64,000 bases of DNA from Streptomyces erythrochromogenes (GTDB taxonomy: Bacteria > Actinomycetota > Actinomycetes > Streptomycetales > Streptomycetaceae), in contig NZ_CP108036.1 of NCBI RefSeq assembly GCF_036170895.1, positions 1,860,001 through 1,924,000 of the forward strand, in the 5' to 3' direction. Below are positions 43,888-52,230 of this stretch, piece after piece (within the stretch, counting starts at the first letter, position 1; every line of letters begins with the position of its first letter). The position numbers and the translations under genes are program-made. Below the pieces are notes generated by a model. The model made no database searches and was not told where the DNA came from. It saw nothing but the letters and a program-made list of their open reading frames with translations.

Positions 43888-45018
43888 CTACTGCGGTCCG
43901 TGCCCGGCGGCCGGCACGAGGTCGGTGGGTCTGGGCCGGGTGCGGGCGGTGCCGCCGTCGAGGAGGACGGCGGCGATGCGCTCGCTGGCGCGGCCGTCCC
44001 ACAGTGCGGGGCAGCGCGGCGCGGGCGGATCGTCGAGGACCTTGTCGACGGTGGCGACGATCCGGTCCGGATCGGTGCCGGCGAGGACGTTGGTGCCCTC
44101 GTCGACGGTGACGGGGCGCTCGGTGTTCTCCCGCAGGGTCACGCAGGGGACGCCCAGCGCGGTGGTCTCCTCCTGGACGCCGCCGGAGTCGGTGAGGACC
44201 AGGCGGGCGGAGTCCTGCAGCGCGATGAAGTCGAGGTACCCGGCGGCCGGTACGAGCCGGATGCCGTCGGGGACGCCCAGGTCTGCCAGCCGATCGGCGG
44301 CCCGCGGGTGCACGGGCAGCAGGAGCGGGCAGCGGCCGGCGATCTCGCCGAGGGCCTTGAGGAGGCCGCGCAGCGCGCCGGGGTCGTCCACGTTGGCCGG
44401 CCGGTGCAGGGTGACCAGGCCGTATCCGCCGCGGGTCAGCCCGTAGCGGTCCAGGACGTCGGACTGCCTGGCCCGGTCCAGGTTGGCCAGGAGGGTGTCG
44501 ATCATGACGTTGCCGACGACGTGGACCTGGTCCTCGCGGTAGCCCTCCGCGCGCAGGTTCGCGGCGGCGTCGGGCGAGGGGGCCAGCAGGTAGTCGCTGA
44601 CCCGGTCGGTGGCGACCCGGTTGACCTCCTCGGGCATGCTCCAGTCGCGGCTGCGCAGGCCTGCTTCCACGTGGGCCAGCAGCGGGCCGGCCTTCGCGGT
44701 CACCAGGGCGCAGGCGAGGGTGGAGTTGATGTCCCCGACCACCACCACGGCGTCCGGGGCCAGTTCGTCGAGCAGCGGCTCGAAGGCGGCCATCACCCGC
44801 CCGGTCTGCTGGGCGTGGCTGCCCGAGCCGGCGCCCAGGTACCGGTCGGGCGGCCGGATGCCGAGGTCGCGGAAGAACACGTCGTTCATGGACTCGTCGT
44901 AGTGCTGTCCGGTGTGGACGAGGACCACCTCGGCGCCGCGGCGCTCCAGTGCGTCCATCACCGGTTTGATCTTCATGTAGTTGGGGCGCGCCCCGGCGAC
45001 GCAGACGATCCTGGTCAT
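43888..45018 (-). CDS. wecB: UDP-N-acetylglucosamine 2-epimerase (non-hydrolysing)
   Basis: Interconverts UDP-GlcNAc and UDP-ManNAc. The 376 aa show VAGARPNYMKIKPVM, HTGQHYDESM, VEAGLRSRDWSMPEEVNR, THRPANVD-type and TDSGGVQEE motifs. It lies 4 bp after wecC on the same strand, so the product can pass directly to the dehydrogenase. A disordered Arg/Thr/Pro tail (about 355-376) is outside the fold. Confidence 0.94.
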   Translation of the reverse strand: MTRIVCVAGARPNYMKIKPVMDALERRGAEVVLVHTGQHYDESMNDVFFRDLGIRPPDRYLGAGSGSHAQQTGRVMAAFEPLLDELAPDAVVVVGDINSTLACALVTAKAGPLLAHVEAGLRSRDWSMPEEVNRVATDRVSDYLLAPSPDAAANLRAEGYREDQVHVVGNVMIDTLLANLDRARQSDVLDRYGLTRGGYGLVTLHRPANVDDPGALRGLLKALGEIAGRCPLLLPVHPRAADRLADLGVPDGIRLVPAAGYLDFIALQDSARLVLTDSGGVQEETTALGVPCVTLRENTERPVTVDEGTNVLAGTDPDRIVATVDKVLDDPPAPRCPALWDGRASERIAAVLLDGGTARTRPRPTDLVPAAGHGPQ

Positions 45019-45022
45019 GGAT

Positions 45023-46279
45023 TCAGAGCACCTCCACCTTCGGGCCGGTCATGCGGTTGCGGGTGTCGAGCACGAAGGAGGCGTGCTCGGTGATCATCTG
45101 GTAGTCGAAGGAGTCGTGGTCGGTGAGCAGGACGACGACGTCGGCGGCCGCCAGCTCCTTGCGGGTCGCTTCGACCCGGGCGAGGCGGGCGTCGACCTTC
45201 ACGCCCTCCACGACGTGCGGGTCGACGGCGCGGACCTTGGCCCCCATGTCGAGGAGCAGTTGGGCGATGCGTACGGCGGGCGACTCCCGGGCGTCGCCGG
45301 TGTTCTTCTTGTACGCGAGGCCGAGCAGCAGGATCCGGGAGCCGTTGACGGAGCGGCGCTTGGCGTTGAGGGCGTCCACCACGCGGCGCGTCACGTATTC
45401 GGGCATGTGGTTGTTGATGTCGTTGGCGAGTTCGACGAAGCGGAAGTTCTGGCCGAGCTCCCGCTGGACGCGCCAGTTCAGGTACGAGGGGTCGATGGGC
45501 AGGCAGTGGCCGCCGACGCCCGGGCCGGGGGTGAACTTCATGAAGCCGAACGGCTTGCTGGAGGCGGCCTCGATGGACTGCCAGACGTCGATGTCGAGGT
45601 GGCGGGCGAACATGGCGATCTCGTTGACGAGGGCGATGTTCACGTGCCGGAAGGTGTTCTCCAGCAGCTTCGCCAGCTCGGCCTCCTTGGGCGAGCGCAC
45701 GGGCACGGTGGTGTCGACGAGCTGCCCGTAGAACGCCTCGACGGCCTTCAGGGAGGCGGCGTCGACGCCGGAGACGACCTTGGGCGTCTGCTGGAAGCCC
45801 CAGACGGTGTTGCCGGGGTCGATGCGCTCGGGGCTGTATCCCAGGTGGAAGTCGGCGCCGGCGGTGAGCCCGGAGCCGTCCTCCAGGATCGGGGCGAACA
45901 GCTCCTCGGTGGTGCCCGGGTAGGTGGTGGACTCCAGGATCACGGTCGCGCCCGGCCGCAGGAAGCGGGCCAGGGTGTGGGCCGACTCCTCGATGTAGCG
46001 CAGGTCGGGGGCCCCGTCCTGCAAGGGGGTGGGGACGGTGACGACGGCGACGTCGAAACCGCCGCAGTCCCGGGCGAGTTCGCTCGGGCGGTAGGTGCCG
46101 CGCTCCAGGGCGCGGGCGAGGCGTTCGGAGGTGACGTCCTCGACGTACGACTCTCCGGCGGCGAGGCTCTTGACCCGCCGCTCGTCCACGTCGTAACCGA
46201 TCACCTGGTGGCCGACCTCGGCGGCCCGGACGGCCAGCGGAAGTCCGACGTATCCCTGTCCCACGACGACGACGCGCAT
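45023..46279 (-). CDS. wecC: UDP-N-acetyl-D-mannosamine dehydrogenase
   Basis: Oxidises UDP-ManNAc to UDP-ManNAcA with two NAD+. The 418 aa have the N-terminal NAD motif VVVGQGYVGLPLA, SPERIDPGN, the catalytic Cys in PGPGVGGHCLPIDPSY (about 265) and GLAYKKNTGDARESPA. ATG at 46279 overlaps the wecG stop by one base (TGATG). With wecB it supplies ManNAcA, the likely donor for the adjacent transferase. Confidence 0.94.
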   Translation of the reverse strand: MRVVVVGQGYVGLPLAVRAAEVGHQVIGYDVDERRVKSLAAGESYVEDVTSERLARALERGTYRPSELARDCGGFDVAVVTVPTPLQDGAPDLRYIEESAHTLARFLRPGATVILESTTYPGTTEELFAPILEDGSGLTAGADFHLGYSPERIDPGNTVWGFQQTPKVVSGVDAASLKAVEAFYGQLVDTTVPVRSPKEAELAKLLENTFRHVNIALVNEIAMFARHLDIDVWQSIEAASSKPFGFMKFTPGPGVGGHCLPIDPSYLNWRVQRELGQNFRFVELANDINNHMPEYVTRRVVDALNAKRRSVNGSRILLLGLAYKKNTGDARESPAVRIAQLLLDMGAKVRAVDPHVVEGVKVDARLARVEATRKELAAADVVVLLTDHDSFDYQMITEHASFVLDTRNRMTGPKVEVL

Positions 46280-47049
46280 CAGCAGTGACTCCTGTTCGCG
46301 GAACCGGCAGACGGTGTGCGGTGGATGAGCTCCCGGACCGTCATGGCGAGGAAGGCGGCATTGGTGGTGAGGTAGCGCTTGCCGAGGCGACGCGGTTCCT
46401 GGAGGGTCCGGTAGAACCATTCGAGGCCCATCCGCTGCCAGACGAGCGGGGCCCGCTTGGTGATGCCGGCGAGGATGTCGAAGGAGCCTCCGACGCCGTG
46501 CACGACGTGGGCGCCGGTGCGCTTGCCGTAGCCGGCGGTGAAGATCTCCTTCTTGGGCGAGGTCATGCCGAGGAACAGCAGGCGGGCGCCGCTGTCGGCG
46601 ACGGAGTCGGCGATCTCCTCCTGCTCGGAGTCGCCGAAGTAGCCGTTGCGGCTGCCGGCGACCCGCAGTTGCGGGAAGCGTTCGGAGATCTGCCGGAGCA
46701 TCATCTCCAGCACCTCCTGCTGGGCGCCGAGCAGGTAGACGGGGATGTCCGCGACCTCGGCCGCGGCGAGCAGGCGCATGAACAGGTCGATGCCCGCGAC
46801 CCGTTCGGGCAGCCGGACGCCGAGGACGCGGCCGGCCCAGACCACGGCCTGGCCGTCGGCGAGGACGAGGTCGCAGCCGGCGACCGCCTCGGCGAGGGCC
46901 GGGTCGCGCCGCATGTTGACGAGCTTGGCGGCGTTGACCATGCCGATCTCGATCTGCTCGCCGCGCCGTACGGCGTCGAGGCAGCGCTGGACGGTCTCGT
47001 CCATGGTCAGGGGGTCGAGTGCGACCCCGAAGAGGGTGTGGCGGGTCAT
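46279..47049 (-). CDS. WecG/TagA/CpsF-family glycosyltransferase
   Basis: A 256-aa GT26 enzyme that adds N-acetylmannosamine(uronate) to undecaprenyl-linked GlcNAc. It has EIGMVNAAKLVNMRRD, DLVLADGQAVVWAGRVLG, RNGYFG and LFLGMTSPKKEIF motifs, complete for the family. Because it is linked to wecB and wecC, ManNAcA is the probable donor (WecG-like rather than TagA-like); the sequence alone does not prove this. Its start overlaps the stop of the upstream gene (ATGA). Confidence 0.9.
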   Translation of the reverse strand: MTRHTLFGVALDPLTMDETVQRCLDAVRRGEQIEIGMVNAAKLVNMRRDPALAEAVAGCDLVLADGQAVVWAGRVLGVRLPERVAGIDLFMRLLAAAEVADIPVYLLGAQQEVLEMMLRQISERFPQLRVAGSRNGYFGDSEQEEIADSVADSGARLLFLGMTSPKKEIFTAGYGKRTGAHVVHGVGGSFDILAGITKRAPLVWQRMGLEWFYRTLQEPRRLGKRYLTTNAAFLAMTVRELIHRTPSAGSANRSHC

Positions 47050-48215
47050 CTCTGCGGCCCCCCGAGCCAGGCGAACAGCATCCAGCCGAACTCGTACGGG
47101 CGGCACTCCCGGTCCACCGCGCGGGGGCGGAAGAGCAGGTCCAGGGGTGCGAGCCGGGCGTGCGGGGCGACCCGGGTGGTGAGCCCGCGGGCGGCCCGGA
47201 CGGCCTTCTTCGGGTCGCCGCGGTAGACCTTGCGCCAGGTGATGCCGAGGTCCTCGCGGATCATCGGCTCGCGCGGGGTTCCGGTGGGCCCGGCGAGTTC
47301 GGGGACCTCCGTCATCCAGCGCAGTCCGCGGCGGATCGCCGCGCCGAAGTCGGTGCCGCCCGCCTCAGCGAGGTCGAACAGGGCGGTGGGGGCCATCGCG
47401 TGCTGGTGCACGCTGTAGACGGGGTAGCCCTCGATCACGCCGCCTTCGCGGGCGTCGTAGTGCCACCACCACTGTCCGCCGTCGCCCTGGAGGTCGACGA
47501 TGCGGGCGGCGCAGGCGTCGGCGGCCGCGAGGGCCTCCGGGTCGTCGCCGCTCGCGTGCAGCCGGGCCAGCGCCTGCAGCGGATAGGTCTGGTCGGCGAA
47601 ACAGGCCACGTGCGCGCGGTAGCCGGGCACCGGTCCCGGGCCGGTGGCGTGCGGGAACAGCGGACTGTTGCCGGTCCTGGCCGCCAGCAGGCGGTCGCGG
47701 GCGGCCGTGAGGCGGTCCTCCACGTCCACCACGGCGCGCGCGGCAGCGAGGGCGGAGAGCACCCAGGCCGCCTCGACCGTGTACTGCGGCCGCCCGGGCC
47801 GGTCCAGGGCGGCGACCCGGCCGAGCGCGTCGGACAGTTTCGGGTGGCCGGTCTCGGCGGCGGCCCAGGCGATGAGCGCCGCGTCGCCGAGGTTCACCAC
47901 CCCGGGCAGCCGTTCCACGAGCAGGCCGGTGAACTCCTCGGCGGAGCGTCCGCCGAACAGGGCGCGCTGCCGCTCCTCGGGCAGGAACCGGGCGCCCAGC
48001 GCGGTGATGGCCGCGTACCGGGTGCTGGTTCCCCGCAGTTCCAGGCGTCGTGTGCCCTCGGGCGAGACCGCCCCGGCCCTGGTGAAGACGAAAGTCTCGG
48101 CCTCGGGCAGATACATGGCGGGCAGACCCGCCTCGGCCAGCCCGAGCAGCCGCTGCGCCAGCGCGTGCAGCTTCGGGTCCTCTTCGGCCAGTGCTCCTAA
48201 TCGTGTGGTGGTCAT
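47046..48215 (-). CDS. Hypothetical alpha/alpha-toroid-like protein, 389 aa
   Basis: A 389-aa soluble protein made of repeated helical pairs with aromatic motifs (GQWWWHYDAREG, EGYPVYSVHQHAMAPTALF, AIRRGLRWMTEVPEL), which resembles six-hairpin glycosidase, lyase or epimerase folds acting on glycans. No signal peptide is seen. Codon 6 is TTA (complement of 48198-48200), so its translation should depend on bldA. It is the first gene of a minus-strand unit ending in wecB-wzz-wzx. Modification of the sugar chain or precursor is possible; no catalytic residue can be assigned. Confidence 0.72.
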   Translation of the reverse strand: MTTTRLGALAEEDPKLHALAQRLLGLAEAGLPAMYLPEAETFVFTRAGAVSPEGTRRLELRGTSTRYAAITALGARFLPEERQRALFGGRSAEEFTGLLVERLPGVVNLGDAALIAWAAAETGHPKLSDALGRVAALDRPGRPQYTVEAAWVLSALAAARAVVDVEDRLTAARDRLLAARTGNSPLFPHATGPGPVPGYRAHVACFADQTYPLQALARLHASGDDPEALAAADACAARIVDLQGDGGQWWWHYDAREGGVIEGYPVYSVHQHAMAPTALFDLAEAGGTDFGAAIRRGLRWMTEVPELAGPTGTPREPMIREDLGITWRKVYRGDPKKAVRAARGLTTRVAPHARLAPLDLLFRPRAVDRECRPYEFGWMLFAWLGGPQR

Positions 48216-48645
48216 CGGGTCCCCACCCCGACTCCCCGGGTGCCGCTCGCACCCCGCATGTCCGAGCTCTTCGGCTCCAACACACCTACCCCCTCTGATC
48301 GCTCCTCGGACGGACCTGGCGGTCGTCATTCCGCGGAGGGGGACTGCGCGTGACGGCGCCCGTGCCCGCGGCGTCCGACGCCGAGGGCACGAGCCGTCCG
48401 AAGGCTGCCGTCTGGATCCCCCCAGCGATGCCTCGGACCGGGACACGCGCGCACGGCAATGGCGGCGGGCACGGTGGAACCGCGCTCCGCCGGGCGTTGC
48501 CCGCGGTGCCTCGTCGTACACAACCCCCCACTGAACAAGGCCTGTTGCCTGCTCAGATCCCGTGTGCAGGGACACGTTATGCCCACGGATGTTCATTGAT
48601 TGTGGTTTTGAGGAAATGCTTGTGGCCTAGATTGCCGACATTCCG
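48216..48645 (-). promoter_or_regulatory. 430-bp intergenic region upstream of the wecG-wecC-wecB-wzx unit
   Basis: No gene is seen. The stretch 48590-48650 is AT-richer than its surroundings and contains GTGGCCTAGATTG (48622-48634), 12 of 13 bases identical to a site at 25066-25078. A promoter for the minus-strand unit presumably lies here, but no convincing -35/-10 pair could be fixed. Confidence 0.35.
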
Positions 48646-49245
48646 TCAGTTTCGCTCGGTGAGCGCGCCGTCCTTCTCGTCGTGCAGCGCCCCGGTGCGC
48701 GGACACTCCCACGCGCCCGGCTCGCCCTCGCGTTCCACGAGCCGGACCCCCGCCCGGCCCACCCAGCCGATCCGGCGGGCCGGTACCCCGGCCACGAGCG
48801 CGAAGTCCGGCACGTCCTTGGAGACCACCGCCCCGGCCGCGACGAGGGCCCAGCGCCCGACGCGCACCCCCGCCACGCACACCGAACGGGCCCCCAGCGA
48901 GGCGCCCTCGGCCACCACGACCCCGGCGGCCTCCCAGTCGCCGTCGCGCTTGAGCCCACCGTCGGGGTCGACCGCGCGCGGGTAGAAGTCGTTGGTGAGG
49001 ACGGCGGCCGGGCCGATGAACACCCCGTCGCCGAGCTCCGCCGGCTCGTACACGAGCGCGTAGTTCTGGAGCTTCACGTGGTCGCCGATCCGTACACCGG
49101 GCCCGACGTACGCGCCGCGCCCCACGATGCACCCGCGCCCGAGCCGGGCGTCCTCGCGTATCTGCGCCAGATCCCAGATCGTGGTCCCCTCGCCGAGCTC
49201 GGCGCTCTCGTCGACCTGCGAGGTGGGTTGAATGCGGACACTCAC
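48646..49245 (-). CDS. Hexapeptide-repeat N-acetyltransferase (WlbB/WbpD-like)
   Basis: A 199-aa left-handed beta-helix acetyltransferase beginning VSVRIQPTSQVDESAELGEG, with TTIWDLAQIREDARLGRGC, the NYALVYEPAELGDGVFIGPA region and NDFYPRA, all typical of enzymes that acetylate the 3-amino group of UDP-2-acetamido-3-amino-glucuronate. GTG at 49245 gives this family N-terminus. The C-terminal WECPRTGALHDEKDG stretch resembles the zinc-ribbon-like end seen in some members. Together with the MocA-type dehydrogenase and aminotransferase 2 it would complete a UDP-2,3-diacetamido-uronate route. Confidence 0.87.
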   Translation of the reverse strand: MSVRIQPTSQVDESAELGEGTTIWDLAQIREDARLGRGCIVGRGAYVGPGVRIGDHVKLQNYALVYEPAELGDGVFIGPAAVLTNDFYPRAVDPDGGLKRDGDWEAAGVVVAEGASLGARSVCVAGVRVGRWALVAAGAVVSKDVPDFALVAGVPARRIGWVGRAGVRLVEREGEPGAWECPRTGALHDEKDGALTERN

Positions 49246-49423
49246 GGCGCGGTCCCCTAACGGTTCGCGAGACGTACGGTGCACGGGCGTGCGGATGCAC
49301 GGATGTGCGGGCGCACGGACGTGCCGGTGTTCAGGTGTACGGAAGTACGCGCCGAGCATATGCGCCGGCGGGCCGCTCCATACGTGGATCAACCGACTGT
49401 TCATCCAACGCACTTGGGAACCG

Positions 49424-50371
49424 TCAGAGGAGGCGTTCGGGAACGGAGCCGGCGGGGACGGTGCGGGTGCGCAGGCGTCCGTCGGGGGAACGGAACTCGA
49501 CGTCGCCCGTGGGGTCGGCCGTGACCTCGCCGACGACGGCGGCCAGCCGGCCGTGGGGGTGGGCGTGCAGCGCCGCCAGGACCCGGCCGGTGTGCTCGGG
49601 CGGGACGAAGAGGCACAGGCAGCCGGCGCACGCCGCGTCCAGGGGGGCGAGGCCCCGGGCGCCGAGGGCCACCCGGGCCTCGTGGCGTACGGGCAGGGCG
49701 GACTCGTCGACGCGCAGCGTCAGGCCGCGGCCCGCCGCAGCCTGACGCAGCACCTCCGCCAGGCCGCCCGCGACCACGGTCCGGGCGTGGCGGAGGTCGG
49801 CGCTCACCGTCCGCATGAGGCCGGCCAGGGGGGCGCAGTCGCTGGGTACGTGGTGCTCGTAGCCGAGGCCGTCGCGCAACGAGACCAGGTGGGCGGCGTG
49901 GCTGCCCAGCGGCCCGGTCACGACGATGCGGTCCCCCGGCCGGACCGCGTGCAGATCCAGGGTGGGACCGGCGCCCAGCACCCCGAACGCGGTCGTGGTG
50001 ACGAAGACCCGGTCCGCCTCGCCCGCGCGGACGACCTGGGTGTCCACCGCGGCGATGGCGACACCGGCCTCGGCGGCGGCGGTGCGCACCGATGCCGTCA
50101 GCCGGTGGACGAGCTCCAGCGGGAGCCCGGCCTCCAGCACGATGCCGAGGGCGATGTGCCGGGGTTCGGCGCCGGTGACGGCCAGTTCGTTGACGGCGCC
50201 GCAAACGGCCACCCGGCCGATGTCGCCGTTGCCGAAGAACGGCGGGTCGACGACGTACGTCCCGGTGCGGACGACGACGCTGCGGTCCGGGAGGAGTTCC
50301 TCCTCGACCAGGGCGCGCACGCCCGGGCCGAAGCCGACCTGGGCCGCGTCCCATCCCTGTGCGTACGTCAC
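49424..50371 (-). CDS. HypE-like AIR-synthase-related protein without C-terminal Cys
   Basis: A 315-aa PurM/AIR-synthase-fold protein clearly related to HypE: GNGDIGRVAVCGAVNELAV matches [19 protein letters not shown] of the HypE in this window, and later GLAPLDAACAGCLCLFVP matches the equivalent HypE segment. It ends PAGSVPERLL and so lacks the PRIC tail, making carbamoyl transfer impossible by the known mechanism. It is about 32 kb from the hyp genes and next to polysaccharide and transporter genes. An ATP-dependent dehydratase or kinase-like reaction is possible; the function is unknown. Confidence 0.82.
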   Translation of the reverse strand: MTYAQGWDAAQVGFGPGVRALVEEELLPDRSVVVRTGTYVVDPPFFGNGDIGRVAVCGAVNELAVTGAEPRHIALGIVLEAGLPLELVHRLTASVRTAAAEAGVAIAAVDTQVVRAGEADRVFVTTTAFGVLGAGPTLDLHAVRPGDRIVVTGPLGSHAAHLVSLRDGLGYEHHVPSDCAPLAGLMRTVSADLRHARTVVAGGLAEVLRQAAAGRGLTLRVDESALPVRHEARVALGARGLAPLDAACAGCLCLFVPPEHTGRVLAALHAHPHGRLAAVVGEVTADPTGDVEFRSPDGRLRTRTVPAGSVPERLL

Positions 50372-50460
50372 GCCATCCCCCGATGCGCCCGATCCATGAT
50401 CGCCCCATCATCCTGTGCCTACGGGGCCGCGCCTACCCGTGTCATCCGCGCGGCGGCCGA

Positions 50461-51867
50461 TCAGGGGTCGGTAGGGGCGGGCGGGCGGTCGTACCCGCGC
50501 AGCAGGACGACGGCGGCCGCGGTGGCGAGGGCCGGCAGGGCCGCGAATCCGGCCAGCACGCCCAGTTCGGCGGTCGCGCTCTGCTCCGCGGCGCGGCCGG
50601 TGCCGGAGGAGACGTAGCCGGAGAGCTGGAGCACGAGCCCGAAGAGGAAGGGGCCGGCGGCGACCCCGAGGCCCTCGCAGGTGGTGAACAGACCGGACAG
50701 GACGCCCGCCCGGCGGCTCCCGCCCCGGGTGCCGCCGCGGGCGCCGTCGCGGGCGATGCACTGCGGCAGCATGGCGTACAGGAAGAGCAGTTGGCCGGCG
50801 TGGCCGGTGCCGGCGAGGGCCATCACGGCGAGCACCGCGGCGTCGGGCAGCACGGGGGCCGCGAGGAGGAGCAGGCAGCCGGCGGCGAACAGCGCGGACG
50901 CCCAGGCGTAGCCGCGGCGGCCGCGCAGCCGCGACCAGAGCGGGACGGTCAGCAGGTTGGGGGCGACGAACGCGACGACGAGGGGGCCCAGACCGGCGGA
51001 GTCGCGCAGCACGTGGTCGGCGAAGTACGGGGCGCCCGCGAGCAGGACCCCGGTGGCGGCGGACTGTACGACGGCGCACCGCAGCAGCGCCGTGAAGGAC
51101 GGGTTGGCGCGGGCGGCGGCGAACTGCCGGCGCAGCCCGGGCCCGCTCTCGGCCACCCGGCGGCGGCCGGGCGGGGCGACACCTGGAGCGCCGGCGGAAC
51201 CGGGGGTTCCTGCGGTACCGGCGAAGACCCAGAGGGCGCCCAGGGCGATGACCACGGCGCCGAACCCGCCGGCCCATCGGTGCCCGGCGAGGCCGCCGCC
51301 CCCGGCGTCGATCAGGGCGGGGGCGGCGGCTCCGGTGACGAGGGCCGCCACCCCGATGACCGCGACCCGCCCGCCGACCAGGCGCATGCGGTCCTCGTCG
51401 CGGTCGGCGAGTTCGGCGGGCATGGCCACGTACGGCACCTGGAAGAAGGCGAACGCGGTGGCGGTCAGCAGGTATCCGGCCGCCGTGAACCAGGCTCCCG
51501 CGGTGCCCGGCAGCGGACCCGCGAAGGTCAGCGCGAAGGCCGCGGCCATGGCGAGGCCGCCCCACAGGACGTACGGGCGGCGGGCGCCCCACCGGGTGCG
51601 GGTGCGGTCGCTGGCCCGGCCGACGAGGGGGTTGAGCAGGGCGTCCCAGGCCTTGGGCACGAATACGACCGCACCCGCGAGCGCGGCGCCCACGCCGAGG
51701 GTGTCGGTGAGGTACGGGAGCAGCAGCAGGCCCGGGAGGGTGGTGAAGGTCGCGGTGACGAGGGATCCCGAGGCGTAGCCGAACCGCAGCCGGGCCGGCG
51801 GGCCGGCCGGCGGCCCGGGTGCGGACGGTGCCGCGCCTCGCGTGCGCGCGGTCGCTGTGGTGGCCAT
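50461..51867 (-). CDS. MFS transporter, GPH (glycoside-pentoside-hexuronide) type
   Basis: A 468-aa transporter with about 12 helices and the GPH signatures PKAWDALLNPLVGRASDRTRTRWGARR (split across loop 2-3) and FFQVPYVAMPAELADRDEDR. These are typical of MelB-like sugar symporters and related carriers in natural-product clusters. ATG at 51867 has GAAGGGAG six bases upstream. It is divergent from the AfsA-family gene, with a hairpin-rich 363-bp region between. Confidence 0.87.
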   Translation of the reverse strand: MATTATARTRGAAPSAPGPPAGPPARLRFGYASGSLVTATFTTLPGLLLLPYLTDTLGVGAALAGAVVFVPKAWDALLNPLVGRASDRTRTRWGARRPYVLWGGLAMAAAFALTFAGPLPGTAGAWFTAAGYLLTATAFAFFQVPYVAMPAELADRDEDRMRLVGGRVAVIGVAALVTGAAAPALIDAGGGGLAGHRWAGGFGAVVIALGALWVFAGTAGTPGSAGAPGVAPPGRRRVAESGPGLRRQFAAARANPSFTALLRCAVVQSAATGVLLAGAPYFADHVLRDSAGLGPLVVAFVAPNLLTVPLWSRLRGRRGYAWASALFAAGCLLLLAAPVLPDAAVLAVMALAGTGHAGQLLFLYAMLPQCIARDGARGGTRGGSRRAGVLSGLFTTCEGLGVAAGPFLFGLVLQLSGYVSSGTGRAAEQSATAELGVLAGFAALPALATAAAVVLLRGYDRPPAPTDP

Positions 51868-52230
51868 CGGGGGCTCCCTTCCGGGATCGGGGAGAGCGGG
51901 GAACAGCGGAACGGGGAATCGGGGGACCGAAGGAACGGGGTAAAGGGGGAAGCTGCGGGTGCCAGGGCCCCGCGCCCGAAGGGTGGGGGATGCCCCGAAG
52001 GGGCGGGGCCCTGGCCGTGTCCGTGAAGTCCCGCCGGTTTCCGGGGAACTCCACGGAAGCTCCCTGGCACCCACACTCCGGCGTGCGGCATGGACCGCGC
52101 TAAAGCCCCGGCCCCGCGAGCGGGGCCGACGCGGCCGGACGAGTTCCTGCCATGCACCTTGCTGACACCGGCTCCGGCTGGCCGCCCGCTCCGCGGCCGC
52201 CCCACCATGTCTGCAGAGAAGGAGAGGGAC
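51868..52230 (+). promoter_or_regulatory. Divergent regulatory region between transporter and AfsA-family gene
   Basis: This 363-bp gap holds no gene but several inverted repeats. A 13-bp perfect arm pair lies at 51961-51973 and 52003-52015 (GCCAGGGCCCCGC and its complement). An 11-bp pair, GGGTGCCAGGG (51957-51967) and CCCTGGCACCC (52062-52072), shares the left arm and could form an alternative structure. A tight hairpin GGCCCCGC-GA-GCGGGGCC lies at 52110-52127. No AT-rich gamma-butyrolactone-receptor palindrome was found. Confidence 0.6.

Noticed and set aside
51868..52230. Gamma-butyrolactone-receptor binding site before the AfsA-family gene
   Set aside because: No AT-rich 20-26-bp palindrome of the known type is present; the inverted repeats seen are very GC-rich.
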